A DNA stretch of 64,000 nucleotides from Amycolatopsis sp. GM8 (GTDB lineage Bacteria; Actinomycetota; Actinomycetes; Mycobacteriales; Pseudonocardiaceae): the NCBI RefSeq assembly GCF_021653975.1, contig NZ_JAJKFK010000012.1, positions 124,001-188,000 on the forward strand, read 5' to 3'. The stretch's first letter is position 1; each line of letters begins with the position of its first letter. The notes below the pieces were generated by a model. That model worked only from the letters and a program-made list of their open reading frames with translations, had not been told where the DNA came from and did no database searches. This document shows positions 1 through 6,646 of this stretch, piece after piece. The translations under genes were made by a program, and so were the position numbers.

Positions 1-172
1 TCTCCGGCCGGTAGATCGCGGCTCCCGCGCTGGCGGACGTCAGCGCGACCGTGATCGTGCTGCCGGCGAAACGGTCGGACTGGATGATCACCGCGTAACG
101 CCGGCCTTGCTGCTCATTGCCGCGAGTGCCGGGGAGAGCCTTGATCTCGTAGATCGCCCCCCGGAAGATCAC
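1..172 (-). CDS. MazF/PemK-family mRNA interferase toxin (3' end outside window)
   Basis: The 57 visible codons start at a GTG that overlaps the antitoxin stop by 4 bases (GTGA). The protein opens with IFRGAIYEIKALPGTRGNEQ and then RRYAVIIQSDRF, the usual MazF/PemK opening: a basic G-x-I-Y strand followed by the R-x-[YV]-V-I-[IV]-Q-x-D strand. Such toxins are ribosome-independent endoribonucleases that cut mRNA and are held inactive by the upstream-encoded antitoxin. The order (antitoxin first, toxin second, overlapping) agrees. The C-terminal half is missing, so family membership rests on the N-terminal motif and the context. Confidence 0.82.
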   Translation of the reverse strand, partial: MIFRGAIYEIKALPGTRGNEQQGRRYAVIIQSDRFAGSTITVALTSASAGAAIYRPE

Positions 173-390
173 TCGGCAACACCCATGAACCGCTGGATCG
201 CCAGCATCTCGGCCTGGTCGCCGGGATCGGCGTTGAGCCGCTCGGCGTCCTGCCGCGCCTGCTCGATCAGCGTTTCCCGATAGGTTCGAAGAATGGCATA
301 ACGCACCGCCTCCGAGCGGCTGCCGTGCCGCTCGGTCAGGGCTTCGAGAGCGTGCTCCAGTGCTTCGTCAGTCCGCACGTTCAACGTCAT
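169..390 (-). CDS. Ribbon-helix-helix antitoxin (MazE/CopG-like)
   Basis: A 73-residue protein. The N-terminal TLNVRTDEALEHALEAL followed by GSRSEAVRYAILRTYRE is a typical ribbon-helix-helix DNA-binding fold: beta strand, helix, turn with S-R-S-E-A, second helix. Residues about 45-73 are acidic and flexible, as expected for the segment that wraps the toxin. It overlaps the toxin gene by 4 bases. The ATG sits 6 bases downstream of a TACACT hexamer, so the transcript is probably leaderless, and a palindrome (399-419) covers that promoter, which fits autoregulation by the antitoxin. The gene lies 24 bases beyond the histidine kinase stop codon in the same direction, so some read-through co-transcription is possible. 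Confidence 0.85.
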   Translation of the reverse strand: MTLNVRTDEALEHALEALTERHGSRSEAVRYAILRTYRETLIEQARQDAERLNADPGDQAEMLAIQRFMGVAE

Positions 391-396
391 GAACCG

Positions 397-419
397 AGTG
401 TAACACGTCTCGTATTACA
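397..419 (-). promoter_or_regulatory. Candidate promoter and autoregulatory operator of the RHH/MazF module
   Basis: On the minus strand a TACACT hexamer (402-397) lies 6 bases before the antitoxin ATG. Overlapping it is an inverted repeat, TGTAACACG (399-407), spacer TCT, CGTATTACA (411-419), with 8 of 9 positions paired. The distal arm covers the stop codon of the histidine kinase gene (415-417). An RHH antitoxin binding here would block its own promoter. Confidence 0.55.
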
Positions 420-1659
420 TGGCCGGCAGCGCCAGTTCGAAGATCGCGCCGCCCTCGTCGGCGTTGTAGACGTTCAGCGTGCCGCCATGAATCTGGGCGA
501 CCCAGCGCACGATGGACAGCCCGAGCCCGGTCGAGCCGCTGCCGGTGCGGAACCGGTCCAGCAGGTCGTCGGCGATTCCCGGATCGACGCCCGGCCCGTG
601 GTCGGCGACGGTGACCCGGCCGCCCGCGACGGTGACGTGCACGATGGCGGGCTGGCCCGGGTAGTGCCCGTGGTGCAGCGCGTTGTCCACCAGGTTCCCG
701 ATCGCCCGCCGGATCAGTGACGCGTCCGCCCGCACCTGCGACGGCGCCGCCGTCACCGTCACGATCGCGCCGTCGTCCGGGGTGTTCTCGACGACGTCGG
801 TCACCAGCTGATCGAGCATCACCGGCTCGATCGTCAGCTCGCGCAGCCCGGCCGCGAGACGCGCACGCATGAGCTGGCTTTCGATGATCCCGCCCATCTG
901 CGCTGCCAGCGCCACCGTGCGCGGGAGCAGCTCCGCCTGCTGATCGGGGTTGTGCAACGCGGTCTCGGCCAGCGCGCGCAGCGCCGCGACCGGGGTGCGC
1001 AGATCGTGCGCGGTCTCGTCGAGCAGGGTCTGCTGCTGCTCCAGCGCGTCGGCGGCGGGTTTGATCGCGCGGCTCGACAGGAGGTGCCCGGCCAGCGCTA
1101 GTACCGCGATCAGCACGACACTGCCGCCCGTCACGAGCAGCGTGAACCGGGTGTGCGCCGCCTGCGTGGGCCCGGCGTCGGCGACCACGACGATCGCCCC
1201 GATGTACTGGCCCGAGTTGTTGCGGAACGGTTCGGCCCGCACGCGCGCGACCCCGCCGCCCACGTCGACGTTCCCGTACTGCACCCGCCCACTCTGCGCC
1301 GCGTCGTGCGCGAGGCCGCCCAGCACCGCCGGGTCCGCGGCGATGCAGGCCCGCGCGCTGTAGTAGCTCGGGAAGCTCCCCGCACCCCCTTGCAGGACGG
1401 CGAACTGCGGGCACTGATCGTTGATCGGATCAGCGCTCACGTAGGCCGTGACCAGGGTCGCGTCGTACTGGATCAGCCGGGCCACGGTCGAGGTCACCAC
1501 CTGGTTCCCGCCGTCGAGACGCTGCTCCCCCTGCCTTGCGTCCGCCGTGACCGCGAGCCACGCGAAGACGATCAACCCGGCGGCGTTGACGGCCGTGAAC
1601 AACCACGTGAGCAGGCGCCGCAGCCGGCGCAGCCGGTCGGCGGCCGAGCGGGCCTTCAC
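415..1659 (-). CDS. Membrane sensor histidine kinase
   Basis: A 414-residue HisKA-type sensor kinase. The GTG start overlaps the response regulator stop by 4 bases (GTGA), which decides the start. Membrane segments lie at about 18-38 and 172-192; the extracytoplasmic domain between them has two cysteines (C83, C105) that could pair. The H-box is ETAHDLRTPVAALRAL with phospho-acceptor H218, the N-box is NLVDNALHHG, and the G-boxes are DHGPGVD and GSTGLGLSIV, so the catalytic ATP-binding domain is complete. HAMP linker features are weak. The partner is the OmpR-family regulator immediately upstream. The signal is unknown; the divergent neighbour is an EccE-like gene. Confidence 0.93.
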   Translation of the reverse strand: MKARSAADRLRRLRRLLTWLFTAVNAAGLIVFAWLAVTADARQGEQRLDGGNQVVTSTVARLIQYDATLVTAYVSADPINDQCPQFAVLQGGAGSFPSYYSARACIAADPAVLGGLAHDAAQSGRVQYGNVDVGGGVARVRAEPFRNNSGQYIGAIVVVADAGPTQAAHTRFTLLVTGGSVVLIAVLALAGHLLSSRAIKPAADALEQQQTLLDETAHDLRTPVAALRALAETALHNPDQQAELLPRTVALAAQMGGIIESQLMRARLAAGLRELTIEPVMLDQLVTDVVENTPDDGAIVTVTAAPSQVRADASLIRRAIGNLVDNALHHGHYPGQPAIVHVTVAGGRVTVADHGPGVDPGIADDLLDRFRTGSGSTGLGLSIVRWVAQIHGGTLNVYNADEGGAIFELALPAM

Positions 1660-2336
1660 GAGGACATCAGCCGGTAGCCCGCGCCCCGCACCGCGTGCAC
1701 CAGATCGGGCTCCCGTAGTTTGCGGCGCAACCGCCTGATCACCACATCGACCACATTGGACATCGGGTCGGCCTCCTCGTCCCAGCAGTGCTCGATCAGC
1801 TCGGTCCGCGACACCACCTGATCCGGATGCACCATCAGGTACTCCAGCACTGCGAACTCCTTGGCGGACAACGTAAGCAACACACCACCCCGGCGCGTTT
1901 CCCGCCGCGCGCAGTCGAGCACGACGTCGGCGTAACGCAGGATCGGCGGCCGGCCATCGTCCCCTCGCCGGCACAGCACCCGCACGCGGGCCACCAGCTC
2001 GGCCATCGCGAACGGTTTCACCAGGTAGTCGTCGCCGCCGTGGTCGAAGCCCGCGATCCGGTCGGCCACGGTGTCCCGCGCGGTCAGGAACAGCACCGGC
2101 GTGGGGTAACCGGCGAGGCGGCGGTCGCGCACGAGGGTGACCGCGTCCCCGTCCGGAAACATCCGATCCAGGACCAGGCAGGCGAAAACGCCGTTCTCGA
2201 TCGCAGCGGCCGCCGTCGCGAGGTCCGCCGCGGAGGTCACCTCGAGACCGGCCGCCTCGAGCTCGGTGCCCACCGCGGTCCGCAGGTTCTCGTCGTCCTC
2301 GGCCACCAGTACCCGCACGCCGCGTTTCCCTGTCAT
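1656..2336 (-). CDS. OmpR-family response regulator
   Basis: A 226-residue regulator. The receiver domain has the acidic pair in VAEDDENL, phospho-acceptor D57 (LVLDRMFPDGD), T in FLTARD and K in YLVKPFAMAEL. The C-terminal winged helix (about 130-226) ends in the usual VRGAGYRL. The ATG at 2336 is chosen because GAGGA lies 5 bases upstream and the receiver fold begins at once; a longer reading to 2552 only adds low-complexity residues and runs into the divergent gene. It is translationally coupled to the kinase. The orphan regulator at 4622-5281 is a close paralogue. Confidence 0.93.
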   Translation of the reverse strand: MTGKRGVRVLVAEDDENLRTAVGTELEAAGLEVTSAADLATAAAAIENGVFACLVLDRMFPDGDAVTLVRDRRLAGYPTPVLFLTARDTVADRIAGFDHGGDDYLVKPFAMAELVARVRVLCRRGDDGRPPILRYADVVLDCARRETRRGGVLLTLSAKEFAVLEYLMVHPDQVVSRTELIEHCWDEEADPMSNVVDVVIRRLRRKLREPDLVHAVRGAGYRLMSS

Positions 2337-2427
2337 CGAATCCTCATGTTCCGGGTGATCGTATTCGGTCACCGGCCACTCCGGTGGCGGGTTGGCCGGA
2401 ACGGGCCAGGTCTCTCGGGAGGTGAAT

Positions 2428-3537
2428 GTGGACACTCGCGAACGCCGGTCACTGGTGGTGTCGGTCGCGGCCCGGCCGCACGCGGCGCCATCCGCGGCGG
2501 TCCCGATGGCGGCTCCCGTCGTGGCGCAACCGCGGCCTCGGCGATTCCGCAAGCCCGTCCCGGGCCAGATCCTGTGCTGGCAGATCGCGATCGTGCTCGC
2601 GACGATGGCCGCACGCCAGCCGTGGCCGACCGCGGCGCTCGCGGTCGCCGGCGCGGGCGTGCTGGTCGCCGCGAGCGTCGCCCGCTACCGCGGCCGGCGG
2701 CTCTACCAGGTGATGCTCCTGCAGTGCCGGTCCGTGCTGCGTGCCCGGCGGCACCGGGTCCCCGACGGCAGCGGCCTGCTCCGCCTGCTGATGCCCGGGT
2801 CGGTCGCGCGCGACGTCGAGACCGGGCAGGGTCCGGTGGTGACGATCAGCCACGTCGAGGGGCTGACCGCGATCCTCCGTCCCCGGACCGTCACCAAGCT
2901 GCTGCTCTCGTCCTTCCCAGCGCCCGGCGAACTGCTGGCCGCGGCCGGCGTGCCGTGGTGCGAGGTCCAGACCGTGTTCCACGCCCCGGCGCGGCACGAC
3001 CGGGCGGCCGGGATCTGGCTGGCGGTGAGCATCGCCCGGACCCCCGGGATGGCGACCGACGACGAGCTGATCCTGTTGCTGCACAAGGGATTGCATCGCA
3101 TCCAGCAGGTGCTGGAGCGGTCCGGTGTACGGACCGGGCCGATGGATTCGGGCGCGGCGCTCACCGCGATCACCGGGCTCGCCCACATCGGCGGCGGCCG
3201 CCAGGAGCTGCGCCAGTCCTGGCGTCTCGTGCGGACCCGGGGCGTCGTCCAGGCGTGTTTCCTGCTGGACGGGCAGGACCGGGCCGACCTGCAACGGCTG
3301 GTCGGCACCCTGCTCACCCGCTACCCGGGCGTCGCCGTCACCGCCACCCGCTCGGCACGCGCCGGCGAGACCTCGACACTGCTGCGCCTGGCGGCCGCGA
3401 CCGAGACCGCGGTCGACGCCGCCGCCACGCACGCGGCCCATTTGCTGTCCCCCACCGGTATCCACCTCACGCGGCTCGACGGCGCCCAGCTCGCCGGGCT
3501 CGCCGCGTCCCTTCCGATCGGAGGTTTCCCGCGATGA
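2428..3537 (+). CDS. EccE-like type VII secretion membrane protein
   Basis: A 369-residue protein with an N-terminal disordered basic stretch, RPRRFRKPVPGQIL, then two close hydrophobic segments (about 48-62 and 67-85), then a basic YRGRRLYQ region and a cytoplasmic domain. This order matches actinobacterial EccE, a peripheral component of the ESX membrane complex. The GTG start is supported by GGGAGG 6 bases upstream; an upstream TTG (2392) has no ribosome binding site. Its stop overlaps the next gene (ATGA), so the two are coupled. EccD lies 1.7 kb downstream on the other strand. Sequence divergence from mycobacterial EccE is large, so the assignment rests on topology and the EccD neighbour. 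Confidence 0.65.
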   Translation: MDTRERRSLVVSVAARPHAAPSAAVPMAAPVVAQPRPRRFRKPVPGQILCWQIAIVLATMAARQPWPTAALAVAGAGVLVAASVARYRGRRLYQVMLLQCRSVLRARRHRVPDGSGLLRLLMPGSVARDVETGQGPVVTISHVEGLTAILRPRTVTKLLLSSFPAPGELLAAAGVPWCEVQTVFHAPARHDRAAGIWLAVSIARTPGMATDDELILLLHKGLHRIQQVLERSGVRTGPMDSGAALTAITGLAHIGGGRQELRQSWRLVRTRGVVQACFLLDGQDRADLQRLVGTLLTRYPGVAVTATRSARAGETSTLLRLAAATETAVDAAATHAAHLLSPTGIHLTRLDGAQLAGLAASLPIGGFPR

Positions 3538-4133
3538 CAACGATTCTGATCGCAGAGCGCCGCCCGACCACCGACGCGCTGCTCGCCACGGCCGCAGCCG
3601 AAGTGCTGGTGCTGACCAGCCGCGTGTTCGTGCCGCGCGCCGCGGACTACCGGAACCTGCGCCGAGGCGTGCGTTACCGGGTGCTCGCGCCGGCGTTCAC
3701 GACGCAGCTGCGGAAGCTCGCCCTCGCCGGTGCGGAGGTCCGCACGGTGCCGGCGATCAGCACCGACGCCGTCGTGATCGACCGGACCACGGCGGTGTAC
3801 CCGGCCGAGCACGGCGCCGCCCCGTTCCGGTTGCTCGGCGTCGTCACCACCGCCGTCGAGCATTTCCAGCGGCTGTGGGCCACGGCGATCCCGGCGCAGT
3901 CGGAATTCGGGGACCGGGAACGGGAACTGCTGTCGCTGCTCGCCGCCGGACACACCGACGCGGCCGCGGCGGAAGAACTCGGGGTGTCGGTCCGCACGGT
4001 CCGGCGTTCCGTCGCCGACCTCATGAACCGCCTCGGCGCGCGGAGCCGCTTCATGGCCGGCGCCAAGGCCGCTCACCACGGCTGGCTCAGCGAATCCGGC
4101 TCGACCGAGCCGGCTGGAAGGAAGGTGGCATGA
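3534..4133 (+). CDS. LuxR-type HTH regulator with TrmB/PLD-like sensor domain
   Basis: A 199-residue protein. Residues about 1-115 (MTTILIAERRPT..., TSRVFVPRAADYR, RGVRYRVLAPAF) resemble the phospholipase-D-like or TrmB-type ligand domain often found before a C-terminal LuxR helix-turn-helix in actinomycetes. Residues about 125-185 carry the HTH, FGDRERELLSLLAAGHTD then EELGVSVRTVRRSV and LMNRLGARSR. It overlaps the EccE-like gene by 4 bases (ATGA) and is followed one base later by a small membrane protein, so the three form an operon. It has no receiver aspartate and is not a response regulator. Confidence 0.75.
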   Translation: MTTILIAERRPTTDALLATAAAEVLVLTSRVFVPRAADYRNLRRGVRYRVLAPAFTTQLRKLALAGAEVRTVPAISTDAVVIDRTTAVYPAEHGAAPFRLLGVVTTAVEHFQRLWATAIPAQSEFGDRERELLSLLAAGHTDAAAAEELGVSVRTVRRSVADLMNRLGARSRFMAGAKAAHHGWLSESGSTEPAGRKVA

Positions 4134-4134
4134 C

Positions 4135-4557
4135 ATGACAACACCCGCACCGAAGGCCCTGCGCTCCGCGACTTTCGCGCTGTACGGCCAATCCCTGCTC
4201 GGTATCGCCGGCGGGGTGATCATCCTGGTGCTGATCGGCTCGGTCCACATGACGGAGGAGGACGGCGCGGGCCAACTGCGCTTCGTCGCCGTGGTGGGCC
4301 TCGTGATCGGCGTGATCCAGTTCGTGGGCGCGATCCTGCTCCGCCGCGGCCTGCGGTGGGTCCGGGTCACGGTCCTGGTCATCGAGTTCGCCAACGTGGC
4401 GCTCGGTCTGGAGGCCATCATCCAGCTGAGCACCGCGGGCGAGTCGTTCCAGCCGACCTCGGTCATCTCGCTCGTGCTCAGCTTCCTCGTGATCCAGCCG
4501 CTGCTGCGGCCCGAGGTCCGCAGCTGGTTCGCCGGGGACCTGACGCCCCAGCGATAA
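4135..4557 (+). CDS. Small four-helix membrane protein, unknown function
   Basis: A 140-residue protein with four predicted membrane helices at about 18-38, 48-68, 75-95 and 108-126 and few charged residues outside the ends. It is the third gene of the eccE-like operon, one base after the regulator stop. No catalytic motif is visible. Proteins of this type are common in Pseudonocardiaceae and annotated only as hypothetical membrane proteins. A strong hairpin follows the stop codon. The function is not recognised; a link to the secretion apparatus rests only on position. Confidence 0.75.
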   Translation: MTTPAPKALRSATFALYGQSLLGIAGGVIILVLIGSVHMTEEDGAGQLRFVAVVGLVIGVIQFVGAILLRRGLRWVRVTVLVIEFANVALGLEAIIQLSTAGESFQPTSVISLVLSFLVIQPLLRPEVRSWFAGDLTPQR

Positions 4558-4570
4558 AACACCCACCATC

Positions 4571-4605
4571 GCGCCCCGTCCCGCAGCTGCTGTGGGGCGG
4601 GGCGC
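4571..4605 (+). terminator. GC-rich terminator hairpin
   Basis: GCGCCCCGTCCC (4571-4582) pairs with GGGGCGGGGCGC (4594-4605), one G-T pair, 11-base loop. It lies 13 bases after the stop of the membrane protein and would end the eccE-like operon before the orphan regulator. No U-tract follows, which is usual in this group. Confidence 0.7.
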
Positions 4606-4607
4606 AT

Positions 4608-4621
4608 TACACTCCGCACTC
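4608..4621 (+). promoter_or_regulatory. -10 element, leaderless start of orphan regulator
   Basis: TACACT (4608-4613) lies 8 bases before the GTG at 4622. No Shine-Dalgarno sequence is present, so transcription probably begins at or next to the start codon. Confidence 0.45.
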
Positions 4622-5281
4622 GTGCGGGTACTGATCACCGAAGACGACGCCGATCTTCGGGTCGCGATCAGTGTTTCCCTTCGCGGCGCCGGGCTCGCCG
4701 TCGACGCGGTCGCGGATCTTCCCGGCGCCGACGAGGCGCTCGCGGTGAACACCTATGACTGCGCCGTCTTCGACCGGATGCTGCCCTCCGGCGACTCCCT
4801 GCCTTTCGTCGGCGCCCAGCGGCGCGCCGGATCGCGGGTGCCGGTGCTGTTCCTGACCGCCCGCGACGCCGTCGCCGACCGCATCGCAGGACTCGAACAC
4901 GGCGACGACTACCTCGTCAAACCGTTCGCCATGGCGGAGTTGATCGCCCGGGTGTACAGCCTGTGCCGCCGCACCCCGGCCCGCCCGCCCGCGAAACTCG
5001 TCTGCGGCGACGTGGAACTCGACACCGGACGCCACGAGGCGCGCCGGGGCGGCGTCCTGCTTACCTTGACCAGCAAGGAATTCGCCGTCCTCGAACTGCT
5101 GATCTCGCAGCAGGGTCAGCCGGTTTCCCGTGCCGACCTCATCGCGCGCTGCTGGGACGCCGAACTGGAACCGCGGTCGAACCTGCTGGACGTCCTGATC
5201 GCGCAGCTGCGCCGCAAACTTCGCGCGCCGGCAGTGATTCACACCGTCCGCGGGGTCGGATACCGCATCGATCCGGGCTGA
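4622..5281 (+). CDS. Orphan OmpR-family response regulator
   Basis: A 219-residue regulator with acidic pair in ITEDDADL, phospho-acceptor D51 (CAVFDRMLPSGD), T in FLTARD, K in YLVKPFAMAEL and a C-terminal winged helix ending VRGVGYRI. It is closely similar to the regulator at 1656-2336 through the receiver and the DNA-binding domain, but no kinase gene is next to it. One glycine is missing in the EHGDDYLVK loop compared with FDHGGDDYLVK in the paralogue. The GTG start is chosen because the receiver fold starts there and a TANNNT hexamer precedes it. It may be phosphorylated by the kinase at 415-1659, but this is inference. Confidence 0.9.
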   Translation: MRVLITEDDADLRVAISVSLRGAGLAVDAVADLPGADEALAVNTYDCAVFDRMLPSGDSLPFVGAQRRAGSRVPVLFLTARDAVADRIAGLEHGDDYLVKPFAMAELIARVYSLCRRTPARPPAKLVCGDVELDTGRHEARRGGVLLTLTSKEFAVLELLISQQGQPVSRADLIARCWDAELEPRSNLLDVLIAQLRRKLRAPAVIHTVRGVGYRIDPG

Positions 5282-5283
5282 GC

Positions 5284-6573
5284 TCAGTACAGGCCGAGCA
5301 CCGCGCAGATCGCGGGAACGACCGCCAGCAAACAAAACAGTTCGAGCAGGTCGTATCCGCCCGGGCGCGGATCACGGTCACGGAGCCGGAATTGCAGTCC
5401 TGCCAACACGATCAGCGCGGCCACCCCGACCAGTACCGGTCCCGCGAGCGACAACCAGCCCGGCCGGTGAGTCAACAGCGGGTCGGCGGCCAGGCACGCC
5501 GCGCCGCAACCGGCCGCAGCCAGCAACGCCAGTCGCCGCGCGACGTTGTGCTGTAGCCGGGCCCGCAGCATGAATCCCGCGGTCAGCATCGCGACGAGGA
5601 TCAGGGCCGCCGTGTCACCACTGCGAACCAGCACCAGCTGGCACAGCAGCACCACCGCGGCGATCCCGGCAACCAGGCCGGTGTGCACATCGTCGGCTCG
5701 CACGACAGGCGCCGAGATCGCGGATCGTGGCATCGGCGGGACCGGAAACGCGAGCCGGCCGAGCCTCTTCGACCACGACTCGATCAACGGCGACACTGCC
5801 AGCCCCGCCCCAGCGACGACTGCTGCCGCCTGGCCCGTCCACGCGGTCAACCCAGCCGTGACCACGGTAAGCAGGCCCACGGTCGCGCCGGCGACGAGTA
5901 CCGCCACCCGGCCCGCCCCGACGAGCGCGCCCGTCACGGACGCCACCAGCAACGCCAGCCCCGCGCCCAGCACACTGTCCTGAGGCCAGACGAGTCCACC
6001 GCCGGTGACCGCGCAGGCGAGCGCGACGGTCGCGTAGACGCTGCCGGCCACGGCATCGCGCAGGCCACGGGTCAGCGCGACACCGATGGCCAGGGCCAGT
6101 CCGGCGAGGCCGAGCGCCCACCACGCCGGGCCGTGTCCCGGCCATCCGGATCGCGTGACGCCGAGCAGGCACAGCAGAATCGTCGTGGCGCCGGCCGCGA
6201 GCCCGGTCCACTCGGTGTGCCGCGGGCCCCAGACCCCGCGCGGCTGCGCGGGGCCGATCTCGGTCGGGTCGGCGGCGGGCCGCGGTGGGTCCTCGGTTTC
6301 GTGCTCGGGCCAGTCGGTCCGGGTGGGCAGCAGGCTCAGCACCTCACCGTCGGCCACCTCGTGCGCGGCCAGCGTGCCGTCCGGTTCGAGCACCGTGCCG
6401 TCCGCGCGGCGAAGGGTCCAACCGCTGGTGAGGACCCCCCGGTCGGCGACGTGATCGCCGGCGCCGAGCAGGTCCGGCAGGATCTCGGCGAGCGGGGAGC
6501 CGTCGGGCACGGCGAGCTCGACCCGCCGCCCCGGCGCGGCGATGGTCACCCGGACGAGTCTGGTGGTACTCAT
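5284..6573 (-). CDS. eccD: EccD, type VII secretion integral membrane protein
   Basis: A 429-residue protein with the EccD architecture. An N-terminal ubiquitin-like domain (about 1-85: TRLVRVTIAAPGRRVELAVP, then GWTLRRADGTVLEP and ADGEVLSLLP) is followed by an acidic linker and about eleven hydrophobic membrane segments. EccD forms the central membrane barrel of the ESX secretion complex with EccB, EccC and EccE. Only an EccE-like gene is present nearby. It is slightly shorter than mycobacterial EccD. AAGGA lies 5 bases before the ATG. It is divergent from the kinase homologue at 6647. Confidence 0.88.
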   Translation of the reverse strand: MSTTRLVRVTIAAPGRRVELAVPDGSPLAEILPDLLGAGDHVADRGVLTSGWTLRRADGTVLEPDGTLAAHEVADGEVLSLLPTRTDWPEHETEDPPRPAADPTEIGPAQPRGVWGPRHTEWTGLAAGATTILLCLLGVTRSGWPGHGPAWWALGLAGLALAIGVALTRGLRDAVAGSVYATVALACAVTGGGLVWPQDSVLGAGLALLVASVTGALVGAGRVAVLVAGATVGLLTVVTAGLTAWTGQAAAVVAGAGLAVSPLIESWSKRLGRLAFPVPPMPRSAISAPVVRADDVHTGLVAGIAAVVLLCQLVLVRSGDTAALILVAMLTAGFMLRARLQHNVARRLALLAAAGCGAACLAADPLLTHRPGWLSLAGPVLVGVAALIVLAGLQFRLRDRDPRPGGYDLLELFCLLAVVPAICAVLGLY

Positions 6574-6634
6574 AGGATCCTTCCCGCGACGGCAACAAGC
6601 TGCCTACACCGGCCCGCGAACCGGGCGCCGGAAT

Positions 6635-6646
6635 TACGATCGCAGC
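6635..6646 (+). promoter_or_regulatory. -10 element, leaderless start of the kinase homologue
   Basis: TACGAT (6635-6640) is 6 bases before the ATG at 6647. No ribosome binding site is visible. It lies in the 73-base gap between divergent eccD and the kinase homologue. Confidence 0.5.
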
